64,000 nt of DNA, taken from assembly GCF_020166105.1 (NCBI RefSeq), contig NZ_JAIUJY010000002.1:248001-312000 (forward strand). Direction: 5' to 3'. Made by a program: the position numbers and the translations under genes. Each line of letters starts with the position of its first letter. Position 1 is the stretch's first letter. Below, piece by piece: positions 15,095 to 23,117 of this stretch. The notes below the pieces were generated by a model. The model had not been told where the DNA came from, did no database searches, and saw only the letters and a list, made by a program, of their open reading frames with translations. Source of the DNA: Blastococcus sp. LR1 (GTDB lineage: Bacteria; Actinomycetota; Actinomycetes; Mycobacteriales; Geodermatophilaceae).

Positions 15095-15447
15095 CCGGCT
15101 CGCCGGCCTCGTCCGGCGGGGAGACGACCAGCCCGGTCGACTGGGCCGGCGTGCTCACCCACCTCGAGGGCGAGGTCGTCGCGGCCGAGGCCACGATGGC
15201 CGAGGGCCGCACCGACGAGGTCGCCGCCTGGGGACGACGCAGCGAGGACTGGGTCCCGCCGTCGAGCCTCGGCCCGCTCCCCGACGACCTCCGGGAGCGC
15301 GCCGCGAAGCTGCTGCAGCACCAGCTGGCCGTCGCCGAGGAGCTCGTCGAGCGGATCATGCAGTCCCAGCGCCAGCGCGACCTCGCCGCCCGGATGTCCT
15401 ACGCACCGAGCCGCCCGACCGCCGCCTTCATCGACCGGACCTTCTGA
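15091..15447 (+). CDS. Small helical protein in the FliT position
   Basis: 118 aa from the GTG at 15091, which overlaps the fliS stop as GTGA. The protein is mainly helical (WAGVLTHLEGEVVAAEATMA; LRERAAKLLQHQLAVAEELV; RIMQSQRQRDLAARMSY). FliT, the FliD export chaperone, is a small helical protein that commonly follows fliS, so this is a candidate functional equivalent. Sequence identity to FliT cannot be shown by eye. A terminator follows 22 bases after the stop. Confidence 0.6.
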   Translation: MTGSPASSGGETTSPVDWAGVLTHLEGEVVAAEATMAEGRTDEVAAWGRRSEDWVPPSSLGPLPDDLRERAAKLLQHQLAVAEELVERIMQSQRQRDLAARMSYAPSRPTAAFIDRTF

Positions 15448-15468
15448 GCCCGGCACTCCCGCACCGCA

Positions 15469-15506
15469 GCGCCCCCGCTCCTCCCGCCCGGGAGGGACGG
15501 GGGCGC
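15469..15506 (+). terminator. Nested hairpin ending the fliD-fliS unit
   Basis: Outer arms GCGCCCCCG / CGGGGGCGC with an inner CTCCCG / CGGGAG stem. Placed 22 bases after the stop of the FliT-position gene and about 140 bases before the flgB promoter. The rest of the 350-base gap holds the operator-like palindrome, the promoter and a short upstream ORF, listed separately. Confidence 0.8.
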
Positions 15507-15622
15507 CGTCGTTCGCTCCCCCGACCGCCGGACGGCCCGGTCGCCGCTGCCGCGCCCCCGGCCGCCCGGGCCCACGAGTCACATCTGTGCGATCACGCAC
15601 CGGTCACCCCACCGGGCACCTT

Positions 15623-15640
15623 CCGTCACCCGTGTGACGG
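15623..15640 (+). promoter_or_regulatory. Operator-like palindrome upstream of the flgB promoter
   Basis: CCGTCAC-CCGT-GTGACGG, a perfect 7-4-7 inverted repeat ending 8 bases before the -35 element of the flgB promoter. The position suits an activator or repressor of the main basal-body operon. The binding protein is unknown; GTCAC half-sites occur with several actinobacterial regulators. Confidence 0.5.
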
Positions 15641-15648
15641 ACCGGAGG

Positions 15649-15676
15649 TCAACCCGCTTCCCGGCCGTGCCGATGA
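15649..15676 (+). promoter_or_regulatory. Sigma-28-type promoter of the flgB-flgE operon
   Basis: TCAAC (15649-15653), 15 bases, GCCGATGA (15669-15676). One mismatch in the -35 relative to the flagellin promoter; the -10 is identical to those of flbD, fliM and flhA. It predicts a leader of about 115 bases before flgB. Confidence 0.7.
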
Positions 15677-15766
15677 AGGACTTGCACGGAGAGCAATACC
15701 TTCGCCACGGATCGGCGGCCCCGCACTCGCTCGCGAGTGCTCTTCCGCCTACCCCGGAGGTCGATC

Positions 15767-15802
15767 GTGTCCTTCTCCTACTGCCGGTCCGCCGCTCGAT
15801 GA
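15767..15802 (+). CDS. Possible 11-codon leader peptide coupled to flgB
   Basis: GTG at 15767, preceded by CGGAGG at 9 bases, opens a short frame encoding MSFSYCRSAAR. Its TGA stop overlaps the flgB ATG as ATGA. flgB itself has no ribosome site before its ATG, so ribosomes finishing this leader could restart on flgB. An alternative is that the GTG is simply not used and flgB starts weakly on its own. Confidence 0.45.
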   Translation: MSFSYCRSAAR

Positions 15803-16146
15803 TCGCCGACGCCACGTCGACGGTGCTGAAGGCGGCTCTCGCCGGCCTCGCCCAGCGGCAGCGGGTGACCGCCGACAACATCGCGAACGTCAACACCCCC
15901 GGCTTCCTCGCCGGGCGGACGGACTTCGAGACGTCGTTGCGCGGCGCCGTCAGCAACGGGCAGCTCCCCAGCATCAACGGCGGCACCACCATGCGGTCGA
16001 TGGAGCCGACCAACACCAACGGCAACAACGTCAACCTCGATGCGGAGACGGTCATCGCCACCGAGACCGGCCTGCGCTACCAGTTGGCCCTGAACGCGCT
16101 CGACGGCAAGTACAACTCGATGCGCACGGCGATGAGGACGAGCTGA
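15799..16146 (+). CDS. flgB: FlgB, proximal rod protein
   Basis: 115 aa from the ATG at 15799. The family motif RVTADNIANVNTPGFLAGRT lies near residue 20, and the C-terminal helix (GLRYQLALNALDGKYNSMRT) is the FlgB signature. The open frame extends upstream of 15799 but that part does not resemble FlgB. No Shine-Dalgarno precedes this start; see the leader peptide at 15767. First gene of the basal-body operon. Confidence 0.93.
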   Translation: MIADATSTVLKAALAGLAQRQRVTADNIANVNTPGFLAGRTDFETSLRGAVSNGQLPSINGGTTMRSMEPTNTNGNNVNLDAETVIATETGLRYQLALNALDGKYNSMRTAMRTS

Positions 16147-16147
16147 C

Positions 16148-16552
16148 ATGAGCATGTTCCAGGCACTGAGCATTTCTCAGTCGGGCCTGATGACGCACCG
16201 GAAGTGGCTCGACGCCACCGCCGACAACATCGCGAACATCAACACCGTCACCCGCACCGACGAGGACGCCTTCCAGGAGCGGCTCGTCGTCGCCCAGGCG
16301 GTCGACTACGGCTCCGGCGAGGGCGGCGTGCGCGTCGCGCGGGCCGAGTTCGGTGACCCCGAGGGCCGCATGGTCTACGAGCCGAACCACCCGCTGGCCG
16401 ACGCCGAGGGCTACGTGAAGTACCCCGACATCGACCTGGGCGACCAGATGTCCCACATGATCATGGCGCAGCGCGGCTACCAGGCCAACCTCGCCGTCGT
16501 CGAGCGGGCCACCACCGCCTACCAGGCTGCGCTGCAGCTCGGGAAGCGCTGA
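16148..16552 (+). CDS. flgC: FlgC, proximal rod protein
   Basis: 134 aa, normal length. It shows ATADNIANINTVTRTDEDAF at the N-terminus and the rod family C-terminus (SHMIMAQRGYQANLAVVERA). The segment PLADAEGYVKYPDIDLGDQM is typical of FlgC. It starts one base after the flgB stop; its last base is the first base of the fliE ATG. Confidence 0.95.
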   Translation: MSMFQALSISQSGLMTHRKWLDATADNIANINTVTRTDEDAFQERLVVAQAVDYGSGEGGVRVARAEFGDPEGRMVYEPNHPLADAEGYVKYPDIDLGDQMSHMIMAQRGYQANLAVVERATTAYQAALQLGKR

Positions 16553-16866
16553 TGACGTTCCCGATCGGCGGCATCGCCCCCGTGGGCGTCGGCGGGATCG
16601 CCGGCGTCGCCGGCAGCACCCGCGGCACCCCCGCGGCGGAGGGCACCGACGGCTTCGCCGCCGTCCTGGCCTCCACCTTCGACAAGCTCCAGGCCACGCA
16701 GTCGGTGACCTCCGACCTGGCCGTCCAGGCCGCCAGCGGCGACCTCAAGGACGTGCACGACTACATGATCGCCAGCGCTGAGTCCGGCGTGGCGACCGAG
16801 ATGGTCGTGACCATCAAGAACCAGGCCGTGGCGGCCTTCAACGAGATCATGAGGATGCAGATCTGA
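16552..16866 (+). CDS. fliE: FliE, MS-ring/rod adapter
   Basis: 104 aa. The C-terminal half (VTSDLAVQAASGDLKDVHDY; MVVTIKNQAVAAFNEIMRMQ) is the FliE motif that joins the rod to the MS ring. The N-terminal part is Gly/Ile/Val-rich and poorly conserved, as in other FliE. It is tightly packed between flgC and fliF with one-base overlaps on both sides. Confidence 0.93.
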   Translation: MTFPIGGIAPVGVGGIAGVAGSTRGTPAAEGTDGFAAVLASTFDKLQATQSVTSDLAVQAASGDLKDVHDYMIASAESGVATEMVVTIKNQAVAAFNEIMRMQI

Positions 16867-18461
16867 TGAGTTCGGCACTCGCCGGGACGCTGGAGCGTGC
16901 CCGCTCCACGTTCGCCACCGTCAGCCTGGGGCAGAAGGTCGTCATCGGCCTGCTGCTCGTCGGGCTGACGCTCGGCGGGTTCTTCTTCTACTCCTGGATC
17001 ACCGCACCCACCCAGGCCCCGCTGTTCTCCAACCTCGCCGCGGGCGACGCCTCGGCGATCGTCGAGGAGCTCAACGCCCAGGGCGTCGCCTACGAGCTCG
17101 CCGACGGCGGCGGCACGATCATGGTCGACAAGGACAAGGTCTACGACCTGCGCCTGGCGATGAGCGGCCAGGGCCTGCCCGCCGGCCAGGACACCGGCTA
17201 CGCGCTGCTCGACGAGCAGGGCATCACGACCAGCGAGTTCCAGCAGCAGGTCACCTACCAGCGGGCGCTGGAGGGCGAGCTCTCCAAGACCCTCGAGGCG
17301 CTGGCCGGCGTGAACTCCGCCATCGTCAAGGTGGCGCTGCCCGAGGAGGAGGTCTTCGTCCGCGACAAGGCCCAGCCCACCGCCTCGGTGCTGCTCGACC
17401 TCACCCCCGGCACGCAGCTGACCGGCGAGCAGATCCAGGCGGTCACGAACCTGGTCTCCTCCAGCGTCCAGGACATGGACCCCCAGCAGGTCACCGTCGC
17501 CGACGCCAGCGGCCAGGTCCTCTCCGCGCCCGGCTCCGGCATCACCGCCGCCGCCGGCGACGCCCGCTCCCAGGTGGAGCAGGAGTACGAGAACCGGCTC
17601 GCCGCGAGCGCCCAGAAGATCCTCGACTCCGTGGTGGGGCCCGGCAACAGCGTCGTCTCCGTGCGCGCCGACGTCGACCTCGCCAAGCGGAACAGCACGT
17701 CGGAGACCTACAACTACGACGGCGAGACCCCGCCGGTGTCCGAGCAGACCGACACCGAGCGCTACACCGGCACCGGCGCTCCCGTCGGCGGCATCCTCGG
17801 CCCGGAGAACATGCCCGACGCCGCGAACAACGTCGGCGGCGGCGGGAACACCTACGAGAAGGAGTCCACGACGGCCAACAACGCCGTCGGGAAGACCGTC
17901 GAGGTGGTCGAGGAGGCGCCCGGTGACCTCAACCGGCTGACCGTCTCCGTCGTCATGAACGACGAGGTCGCCGGCAACCTGAACCAGCAGCAGATGACCA
18001 ACCTGATGACCACCGCCGTCGGCCTGGACCCGGCCCGCGGCGACGACATCACGGTCGCCTCGATGCCCTTCGACGACACCGCCGCCACCAACGCCGCCGA
18101 GGCGATGGAGGCAGCGCGCGAGGCCGAGGCCAGCGAGCAGATGTGGTCCATGATCCGCACCGGCGGCATCGCGGCCGGCATCGCGCTGATCGTCCTCATC
18201 GTCTGGCTGCGCTCCCGCCGCGGCCGCGAGGAGATCGAGGACGACTACGAGCCGCTCGAGCTCGACGACGACATGCTCGCCGAGCTCGACCGCCTGCGGG
18301 TGTCCAGCATCCGCGAAGAGCCTCCGCTGACCGACGCGCAGATGGAGCTGGAAGCCGCCGAGCGCGCCAAGGTGCGAGGGGAGATCTCGACGATGGTCAG
18401 CGAGCGTCCGGACGAGGTCGCGGCCATGCTGCGCGGCTGGTTGAGCGAGAACAAGTCATGA
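16866..18461 (+). CDS. fliF: FliF, MS-ring protein
   Basis: 531 aa, usual length. Membrane segments lie at about residues 25-45 (VVIGLLLVGLTLGGFFFYSW) and 437-455 (GGIAAGIALIVLIVWLRSRR). The periplasmic-side ring-building motifs lie between them (PLFSNLAAGDASAIVEELNA; LEGELSKTLEALAGVNSAIV). The C-terminal tail (ISTMVSERPDEVAAMLRGWL) is the FliG-binding motif. The ring houses the export gate and is the base on which the C-ring assembles. The stop overlaps the fliG ATG. Confidence 0.96.
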   Translation: MSSALAGTLERARSTFATVSLGQKVVIGLLLVGLTLGGFFFYSWITAPTQAPLFSNLAAGDASAIVEELNAQGVAYELADGGGTIMVDKDKVYDLRLAMSGQGLPAGQDTGYALLDEQGITTSEFQQQVTYQRALEGELSKTLEALAGVNSAIVKVALPEEEVFVRDKAQPTASVLLDLTPGTQLTGEQIQAVTNLVSSSVQDMDPQQVTVADASGQVLSAPGSGITAAAGDARSQVEQEYENRLAASAQKILDSVVGPGNSVVSVRADVDLAKRNSTSETYNYDGETPPVSEQTDTERYTGTGAPVGGILGPENMPDAANNVGGGGNTYEKESTTANNAVGKTVEVVEEAPGDLNRLTVSVVMNDEVAGNLNQQQMTNLMTTAVGLDPARGDDITVASMPFDDTAATNAAEAMEAAREAEASEQMWSMIRTGGIAAGIALIVLIVWLRSRRGREEIEDDYEPLELDDDMLAELDRLRVSSIREEPPLTDAQMELEAAERAKVRGEISTMVSERPDEVAAMLRGWLSENKS

Positions 18462-19516
18462 CCCTGGCCAGCATCCCCACCGCCCCCGGCACCGCGGTCG
18501 CCACTCCCCCGCGCCCCGAGCTCCCCGGCCTGCGCAAGGCCGCCGTCTTCCTCGCCCAGATGAGCAAGGAGGAGGCCGGCGTCCTGCTGGCGCAGCTGCG
18601 CCCGCGGGAGGTCGAGGCCCTCACCCGCGAGCTGATGAAGCTCGGCTCGGTGGAGCTCGACGACGTCGACGGCGTCATGCGGGAGTTCCACGGCCTGATG
18701 ACCGCCCAGCAGTTCGTCGGCCGCGGCGGCGTCGAGTTCGCCCGCGAGATCCTGGCCGCCGGCCTGGGCCAGGACAAGGCCGAGGGCATCCTCTCCCGCC
18801 TCAACGTCGTCTACACCGAGGTGCCGTTCGCCTCGCTGCGCCAGGCCGATGTCCGCCAGCTGGTGACGTTCCTCAAGGACGAGCACCCGCAGGTGATCGC
18901 CCTGGTGCTCGCCCACCTGACCGCCGCGCAGTCGGCCGAGGTCCTCTCGGGCTTCATCCCCGAGCAGCAGGCCGAGGTCGCCCACCGCATCGCCACCATG
19001 GACCGCACCTCCCCGGAGATGGTCCGCCTGGTGGAAGAGGAGCTGGGCCGCCGGATGGGCTCGATCCTGGCGCACCAGGACATGACCACCGTGGGCGGCG
19101 TCGAGACCCTCGTCGAGATCATCAACCGCTCGCCGCGGCCCACCGAGCGCTCCATCCTCGAGTGGCTGGACAACAGCGACCCGGAGCTGGCCGAGGCGGT
19201 CCGCGCGCAGATGTTCGTCTTCGAGGACATCGTCACCATCGACGACCGGTCCCTGCAGCTGGTGCTGCGCGAGGTCGAGGCCAACGACCTGGCCACCGCC
19301 CTCAAGGGTGTCCGGCCCGACGTCCGCGACAAGGTGCAGCGCAACCTCTCCGAGCGCGCAGCCGAGAACCTCGCCGAGGAGATCGAGCTGCTCGGCCCGG
19401 TGCGCACCCGCACGGTCGAGGAGGCCCAGGCCAAGGTCGTCGGTGTCATCCGCACCCTCGAGGAGCAGGGTGTGCTGACCATCTCGCGCGGCGGAGACGA
19501 TGAGTTCGTTGCGTGA
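18458..19516 (+). CDS. fliG: FliG, C-ring rotor/torque protein
   Basis: 352 aa from the ATG at 18458 (ATGA overlap with fliF). The N-terminal domain (LPGLRKAAVFLAQMSKEEAG), the EHPQVIALVLAHLTAAQSAE middle motif, and the C-terminal torque helix (FVFEDIVTIDDRSLQLVLRE) with its charged residues are all present. FliG couples stator ion flow to rotor rotation. The last 17 bases overlap fliH. Confidence 0.96.
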   Translation: MTLASIPTAPGTAVATPPRPELPGLRKAAVFLAQMSKEEAGVLLAQLRPREVEALTRELMKLGSVELDDVDGVMREFHGLMTAQQFVGRGGVEFAREILAAGLGQDKAEGILSRLNVVYTEVPFASLRQADVRQLVTFLKDEHPQVIALVLAHLTAAQSAEVLSGFIPEQQAEVAHRIATMDRTSPEMVRLVEEELGRRMGSILAHQDMTTVGGVETLVEIINRSPRPTERSILEWLDNSDPELAEAVRAQMFVFEDIVTIDDRSLQLVLREVEANDLATALKGVRPDVRDKVQRNLSERAAENLAEEIELLGPVRTRTVEEAQAKVVGVIRTLEEQGVLTISRGGDDEFVA

Positions 19517-20420
19517 GGGCACGGTCCTGCGCGGCGGTTCCGCCGCGCAGGCCCGCCCCTACCGGGAGGTCATGGCCGAGCGTGCGCTGAGCGCGGCCAC
19601 CGCCGCGGCCGTGCCGACCGCTCGCCCCGCCGTGGAGGACCTGCCGGCCGCCCCGGTGTGGCCGGCGGCCCCGGCGACCCCCGCCCCGGGTGCGCCGTCC
19701 GCCTCTCCCCCGTCCGCGGGCGTGCCGTCCGCGATCGTCCGTTCCTCGGCACCGACCGTGGCGGTCCAGCACCCCGTCGTGGAGCGACGCTCGTCCGTGC
19801 GGCGTGCCGAGGACCAGCCGGTCGCCGGCAGCAAGCCGTCGTTCCGGCTCGGCGACGTGTACGCCGAGGAGCTGGAGCGGCTCCGCTCGCGGGCGCACGC
19901 CGAAGGCTTCACCGCCGGGCACGCCGAGGGCATGACGGCCGCCGAGTCCGTCGTCGCAGAGGTCGAGCGGGCCGCCCAGGAGCGGCTCGCCGAGGTGCAG
20001 GCCCGATGGGAGCGCCGCATGGTGTCCGCGACCGCCGCCCTGGGCGCGGCCGCCCGCCAGCTGGACGAGGCCGCGATCCCGGTGGCCGACGAGATCCGCG
20101 AGTCGATCATCGGCACCGTCCTCACCCTGGTCGAGGAGATGCTCGGCCGGGAGCTCGCCCTCGCCACGCACCCGGTCCTGGACGCCGTCCGCCGCGCCCT
20201 GTCCTTCGTCCCCGCCGACGCCCCGGCGGTCGTCCGCCTGCACCCCGACGACCTCGCCGAGCTGCCCGCGGGCACGCTCGACGAGCTCCCCGACAGCGTG
20301 CTCGTCGTCCCCGACGCGGGGATCGAGCGCGCCGGCGCCGTCGCGGAGAGCGGCCCCCGCCGGATCGACGCCCAGCTGAGCGCGGCGCTGGAGCGCGTCC
20401 AGGCGGTGCTGCGGCCATGA
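19500..20420 (+). CDS. fliH: FliH, negative regulator of the export ATPase
   Basis: 306 aa. The first 110 residues are Ala/Pro-rich and disordered. A long helix follows (YAEELERLRSRAHAEGFTAG; AERLAEVQARWERR-like), then a V/A-ATPase E-subunit-like C-terminal domain (AIPVADEIRESIIGTVLTLV; VVRLHPDDLAELPAGTLDEL). FliH dimers bind FliI and anchor it to FliN. The identity rests on position between fliG and fliI and on this fold pattern; the sequence itself is weakly conserved in the family. Confidence 0.85.
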   Translation: MSSLREGTVLRGGSAAQARPYREVMAERALSAATAAAVPTARPAVEDLPAAPVWPAAPATPAPGAPSASPPSAGVPSAIVRSSAPTVAVQHPVVERRSSVRRAEDQPVAGSKPSFRLGDVYAEELERLRSRAHAEGFTAGHAEGMTAAESVVAEVERAAQERLAEVQARWERRMVSATAALGAAARQLDEAAIPVADEIRESIIGTVLTLVEEMLGRELALATHPVLDAVRRALSFVPADAPAVVRLHPDDLAELPAGTLDELPDSVLVVPDAGIERAGAVAESGPRRIDAQLSAALERVQAVLRP

Positions 20421-21727
20421 GCCTTCCCGCCACGATGCTCGAGCGCGCCCGCGCCGCCGCTCGTCCGCAGGTCACCGGCTCGGTGACGGGCGCGATGGGC
20501 CTGACGCTCAGCGTCGACGGCGTCAGCGCCGCCGTGGGCGACCTCGTCGAGGTCAACCCCACGGACAAGCCGCTGCTGGCCGAGGTCGTCGCCGTCGGCA
20601 AGGACCGGCTGACCTGCATGCCGCTGGGCGGGCTGTCCGGCGTGCACGCCGGCGCCCCGGTGCGCGCCACCGGGCGCCCGCTCCAGGTGCCGGTCGGCGA
20701 GGCGCTGCTCGGCCGCGTGCTCGACGGGCTGGGCCGGCCGGTCGACGGCGGCCCGCCGCTGGGCAGCCGCGTCTCCTGGGTGGACCTGGCGACCGAGACG
20801 CCGCACGCCCTCTCCCGCACCCGGGTCGAGGAGCCGCTCACCTTCGGCGTCCGCGCCCTGGACACCCTCGTCCCCTGCGGCAAGGGCCAGCGTCTCGGCA
20901 TCTTCGCCGGCTCCGGCGTCGGCAAGTCCAGCCTGATGGCCCAGATCACCCGAGGCACCGACGCCGACGTCCGCGTCATCGGCCTGATCGGCGAGCGAGG
21001 CCGCGAGGTCCGCGAGTTCATCGAGGAGAACCTCGGCCCCGAGGGCATGGCCCGCACCGTGGTCGTCGTCGCGACCTCCGACGAGCCGCCGCTGGTGCGG
21101 CTCAAGGCCGCGTTCGTGGCCACCCGGATCGCCGAGGCGTTCCGCGACGAGGGCCGCGACGTGCTGCTGCTCATGGACTCGATCACCCGCACGGCCATGG
21201 CCCAGCGCGAGGTCGGGCTCTCCGCGGGCGAGCCGCCGGCCACCCGCGGCTACCCGCCGAGCGTCTTCGCGATGATGCCGCAGCTGCTGGAGAAGGCCGG
21301 CACCGGCACCGTCGGCTCGATCACCGGGCTCTACACGGTCCTGGTCGAGGGCGACGACCACAACGAGCCGATCGCCGACACCGCGCGGTCCATCCTCGAC
21401 GGGCACATCGTGCTCACCCGCAAGCTCGCCACCGTCGGCCACTTCCCCGCCATCGACGTGCTGGAGTCCATCTCCCGCGTCGCGGGGGCGGTGGTGCCAC
21501 CGGCGAAGATGGCCGACGCACGCGAGATCCGCCGGCTCATGGGTGCACTGCGCGACGTGCGCGAGCTGATCGAGATCGGCGCGTACCAGGCCGGCAGCGA
21601 CCCGCTGGTCGACCGCGCCCGCCAGCTCGCCCCCCAGATCGACGCCTTCCTGCAGCAGCCGCTCGGTGAGTCCACGCAGGCCGACGAGGCGTGGAACTGG
21701 CTGCAGCGGATCGTGAGAGGCGCGTGA
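20417..21727 (+). CDS. fliI: FliI, flagellar export ATPase
   Basis: 436 aa from the ATG at 20417, overlapping the fliH stop (ATGA). Walker A AGSGVGKS (residues 164-171), Walker B region DVLLLMDSITR, and the ATPase signature PSVFAMMPQLLEKAGTG are complete. The N-terminal beta-barrel (VTGAMGLTLSVDGVSAAVGD) follows the F1-beta fold. It forms the hexamer that feeds substrates to the export gate. Confidence 0.96.
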   Translation: MSLPATMLERARAAARPQVTGSVTGAMGLTLSVDGVSAAVGDLVEVNPTDKPLLAEVVAVGKDRLTCMPLGGLSGVHAGAPVRATGRPLQVPVGEALLGRVLDGLGRPVDGGPPLGSRVSWVDLATETPHALSRTRVEEPLTFGVRALDTLVPCGKGQRLGIFAGSGVGKSSLMAQITRGTDADVRVIGLIGERGREVREFIEENLGPEGMARTVVVVATSDEPPLVRLKAAFVATRIAEAFRDEGRDVLLLMDSITRTAMAQREVGLSAGEPPATRGYPPSVFAMMPQLLEKAGTGTVGSITGLYTVLVEGDDHNEPIADTARSILDGHIVLTRKLATVGHFPAIDVLESISRVAGAVVPPAKMADAREIRRLMGALRDVRELIEIGAYQAGSDPLVDRARQLAPQIDAFLQQPLGESTQADEAWNWLQRIVRGA

Positions 21728-22179
21728 AGCGCGGAAAGTTCCGGCTGCAGCCGGTCCTGGAGCTCCGGCGCACCGAGGAGCGTGCCGCGGCGGCCGCGGC
21801 GGCCGCCGCGATGAACGCGGCCGCCGACGCCGACCGGCGCGCCACCGAGTACGAGACGGCGCTGGGCGTCTCGACGATGCCCCGATCGCTGCCGGCCGGG
21901 TCGTTCGTCGCGGCGATGGTGCTGCTGCAGGCCGCGGCCACCGACGCGTCCGACGCCCGTTCCCTGGCCACCGCACAGGCCCAGCAGGCGGAGGCGGTGC
22001 GGGCTCAGTGGACCGCCGCCGCGCAGCGGACCAAGGCCCTCGAGCGGCTCGCCGAGCGGCACCGCGAGGCCCAGCAGCACGCCATGGACATGGCGGAGGA
22101 GCGGGCTGCCGATGACTTGGTCACCGGACGCGCAGGCCGCGCGTCCTCGACCGGGGAGGAGCAGGCATGGACGGACTGA
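21724..22179 (+). CDS. fliJ: FliJ, export ATPase stalk protein
   Basis: 151 aa from the GTG at 21724, overlapping the fliI stop. The N-terminus (KRGKFRLQPVLELRRTEERA) is FliJ-like, and the rest is a long two-helix coiled coil full of Ala, Glu and Arg. FliJ sits in the FliI hexamer like the gamma subunit of F1 and links it to FlhA. The 3' end overlaps the next gene by 13 bases. Confidence 0.88.
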   Translation: MKRGKFRLQPVLELRRTEERAAAAAAAAAMNAAADADRRATEYETALGVSTMPRSLPAGSFVAAMVLLQAAATDASDARSLATAQAQQAEAVRAQWTAAAQRTKALERLAERHREAQQHAMDMAEERAADDLVTGRAGRASSTGEEQAWTD

Positions 22180-23117
22180 ACGCGGTCCAGGCCCGCATCG
22201 GCGAGATCCAGGCCCGTTTCACCGCGGTCACCGGCGCCGCGACGTCCGCGGGCTGGGCCTCGGCCGCCAGCGCGGCGGGGCTGACCGGCACCTCGTCGGC
22301 GACCTACGCGACCAGCACCGGCGGGACCGCCTCGGAGAGCGCGGCGGTCGCGGAGGCGCAGAAGTACATCGGCGTGCCCTACGTCTGGGGCGGCACCGAT
22401 CCCAGCAAGGGCCTGGACTGCTCGGGCTTCACCAAGCTGGTGTTCGGCAACCTCGGCATCGAGCTGCCCAGGACCTCGTCCCAGCAGGCCACCGCGGGCC
22501 GTCCGGTCGCGAACCTCGAGCAGGCGCGGCCGGGTGACCTGGTGTTCTTCGACCACTCCAGCTCCCGCGCCGGCATCGACCACGTCGGCGTGTACATCGG
22601 CAACGGCCAGATGATCGCCGCGCCCCAGCCGGGCGAGTCGGTGAAGGTGCAGGCGGTCGGCAACCCCTCGATCATCCGCCGCGTGCTGCCGGAGGCCTCC
22701 GCCGCCGTCGCCCCGGCGGCCGCCGGTGGTGCGCTGGCCGGCGTCCCCTACGGCGACCTCTTCGCGCGCGCGGCGAGCAAGCACGGCGTCGACCCCTCGC
22801 TGCTGGCCGCCGTCGCCAAGCAGGAGTCGAACTTCAACACCTCCGCCGTCTCGCCGGCCGGTGCGCAGGGCCTCATGCAGTTCATGCCGGCCACCGCGAA
22901 GGGCCTCGGCGTCAACGCCATGGACCCGGCCTCCGCGATCGACGGCGCGGCCAAGTACCTCAGCTCCCTGACCAAGCAGTTCGGCTCCACCGAGCTCGGG
23001 CTGGCGGCCTACAACGCCGGGCCGGGCAACGTCAGCAAGTACGGGGGCATCCCGCCCTTCCCCGAGACCCAGAACTACGTCCGCTCCGTGCTGAGCAAGG
23101 CAGAGGCCTACCGATGA
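22167..23117 (+). CDS. Bifunctional NlpC/P60 + lytic transglycosylase in the FlgJ position
   Basis: 316 aa. An NlpC/P60 endopeptidase domain spans about residues 56-173, with catalytic Cys85 in LDCSGF and His139 in GIDHVGVYIG. An SLT transglycosylase domain spans about 195-316, with Glu220 in VAKQESNFN, then SPAGAQGLMQFMPATAKGLG and LAAYNAGPGNV. Both active sites look complete. There is no signal peptide, so export through the flagellar apparatus is likely. The protein could both cut stem peptides and cleave glycan strands to let the rod pass the thick wall. It lies between fliJ and fliK, and no separate flgJ is seen. Confidence 0.9.
   Translation: MDGLNAVQARIGEIQARFTAVTGAATSAGWASAASAAGLTGTSSATYATSTGGTASESAAVAEAQKYIGVPYVWGGTDPSKGLDCSGFTKLVFGNLGIELPRTSSQQATAGRPVANLEQARPGDLVFFDHSSSRAGIDHVGVYIGNGQMIAAPQPGESVKVQAVGNPSIIRRVLPEASAAVAPAAAGGALAGVPYGDLFARAASKHGVDPSLLAAVAKQESNFNTSAVSPAGAQGLMQFMPATAKGLGVNAMDPASAIDGAAKYLSSLTKQFGSTELGLAAYNAGPGNVSKYGGIPPFPETQNYVRSVLSKAEAYR

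Noticed and set aside
19559-21976. 805-aa minus-strand open frame across fliH-fliI-fliJ
   Set aside because: Low-complexity Arg/Ala/Pro translation antisense to well-conserved flagellar genes; a high-GC shadow frame.
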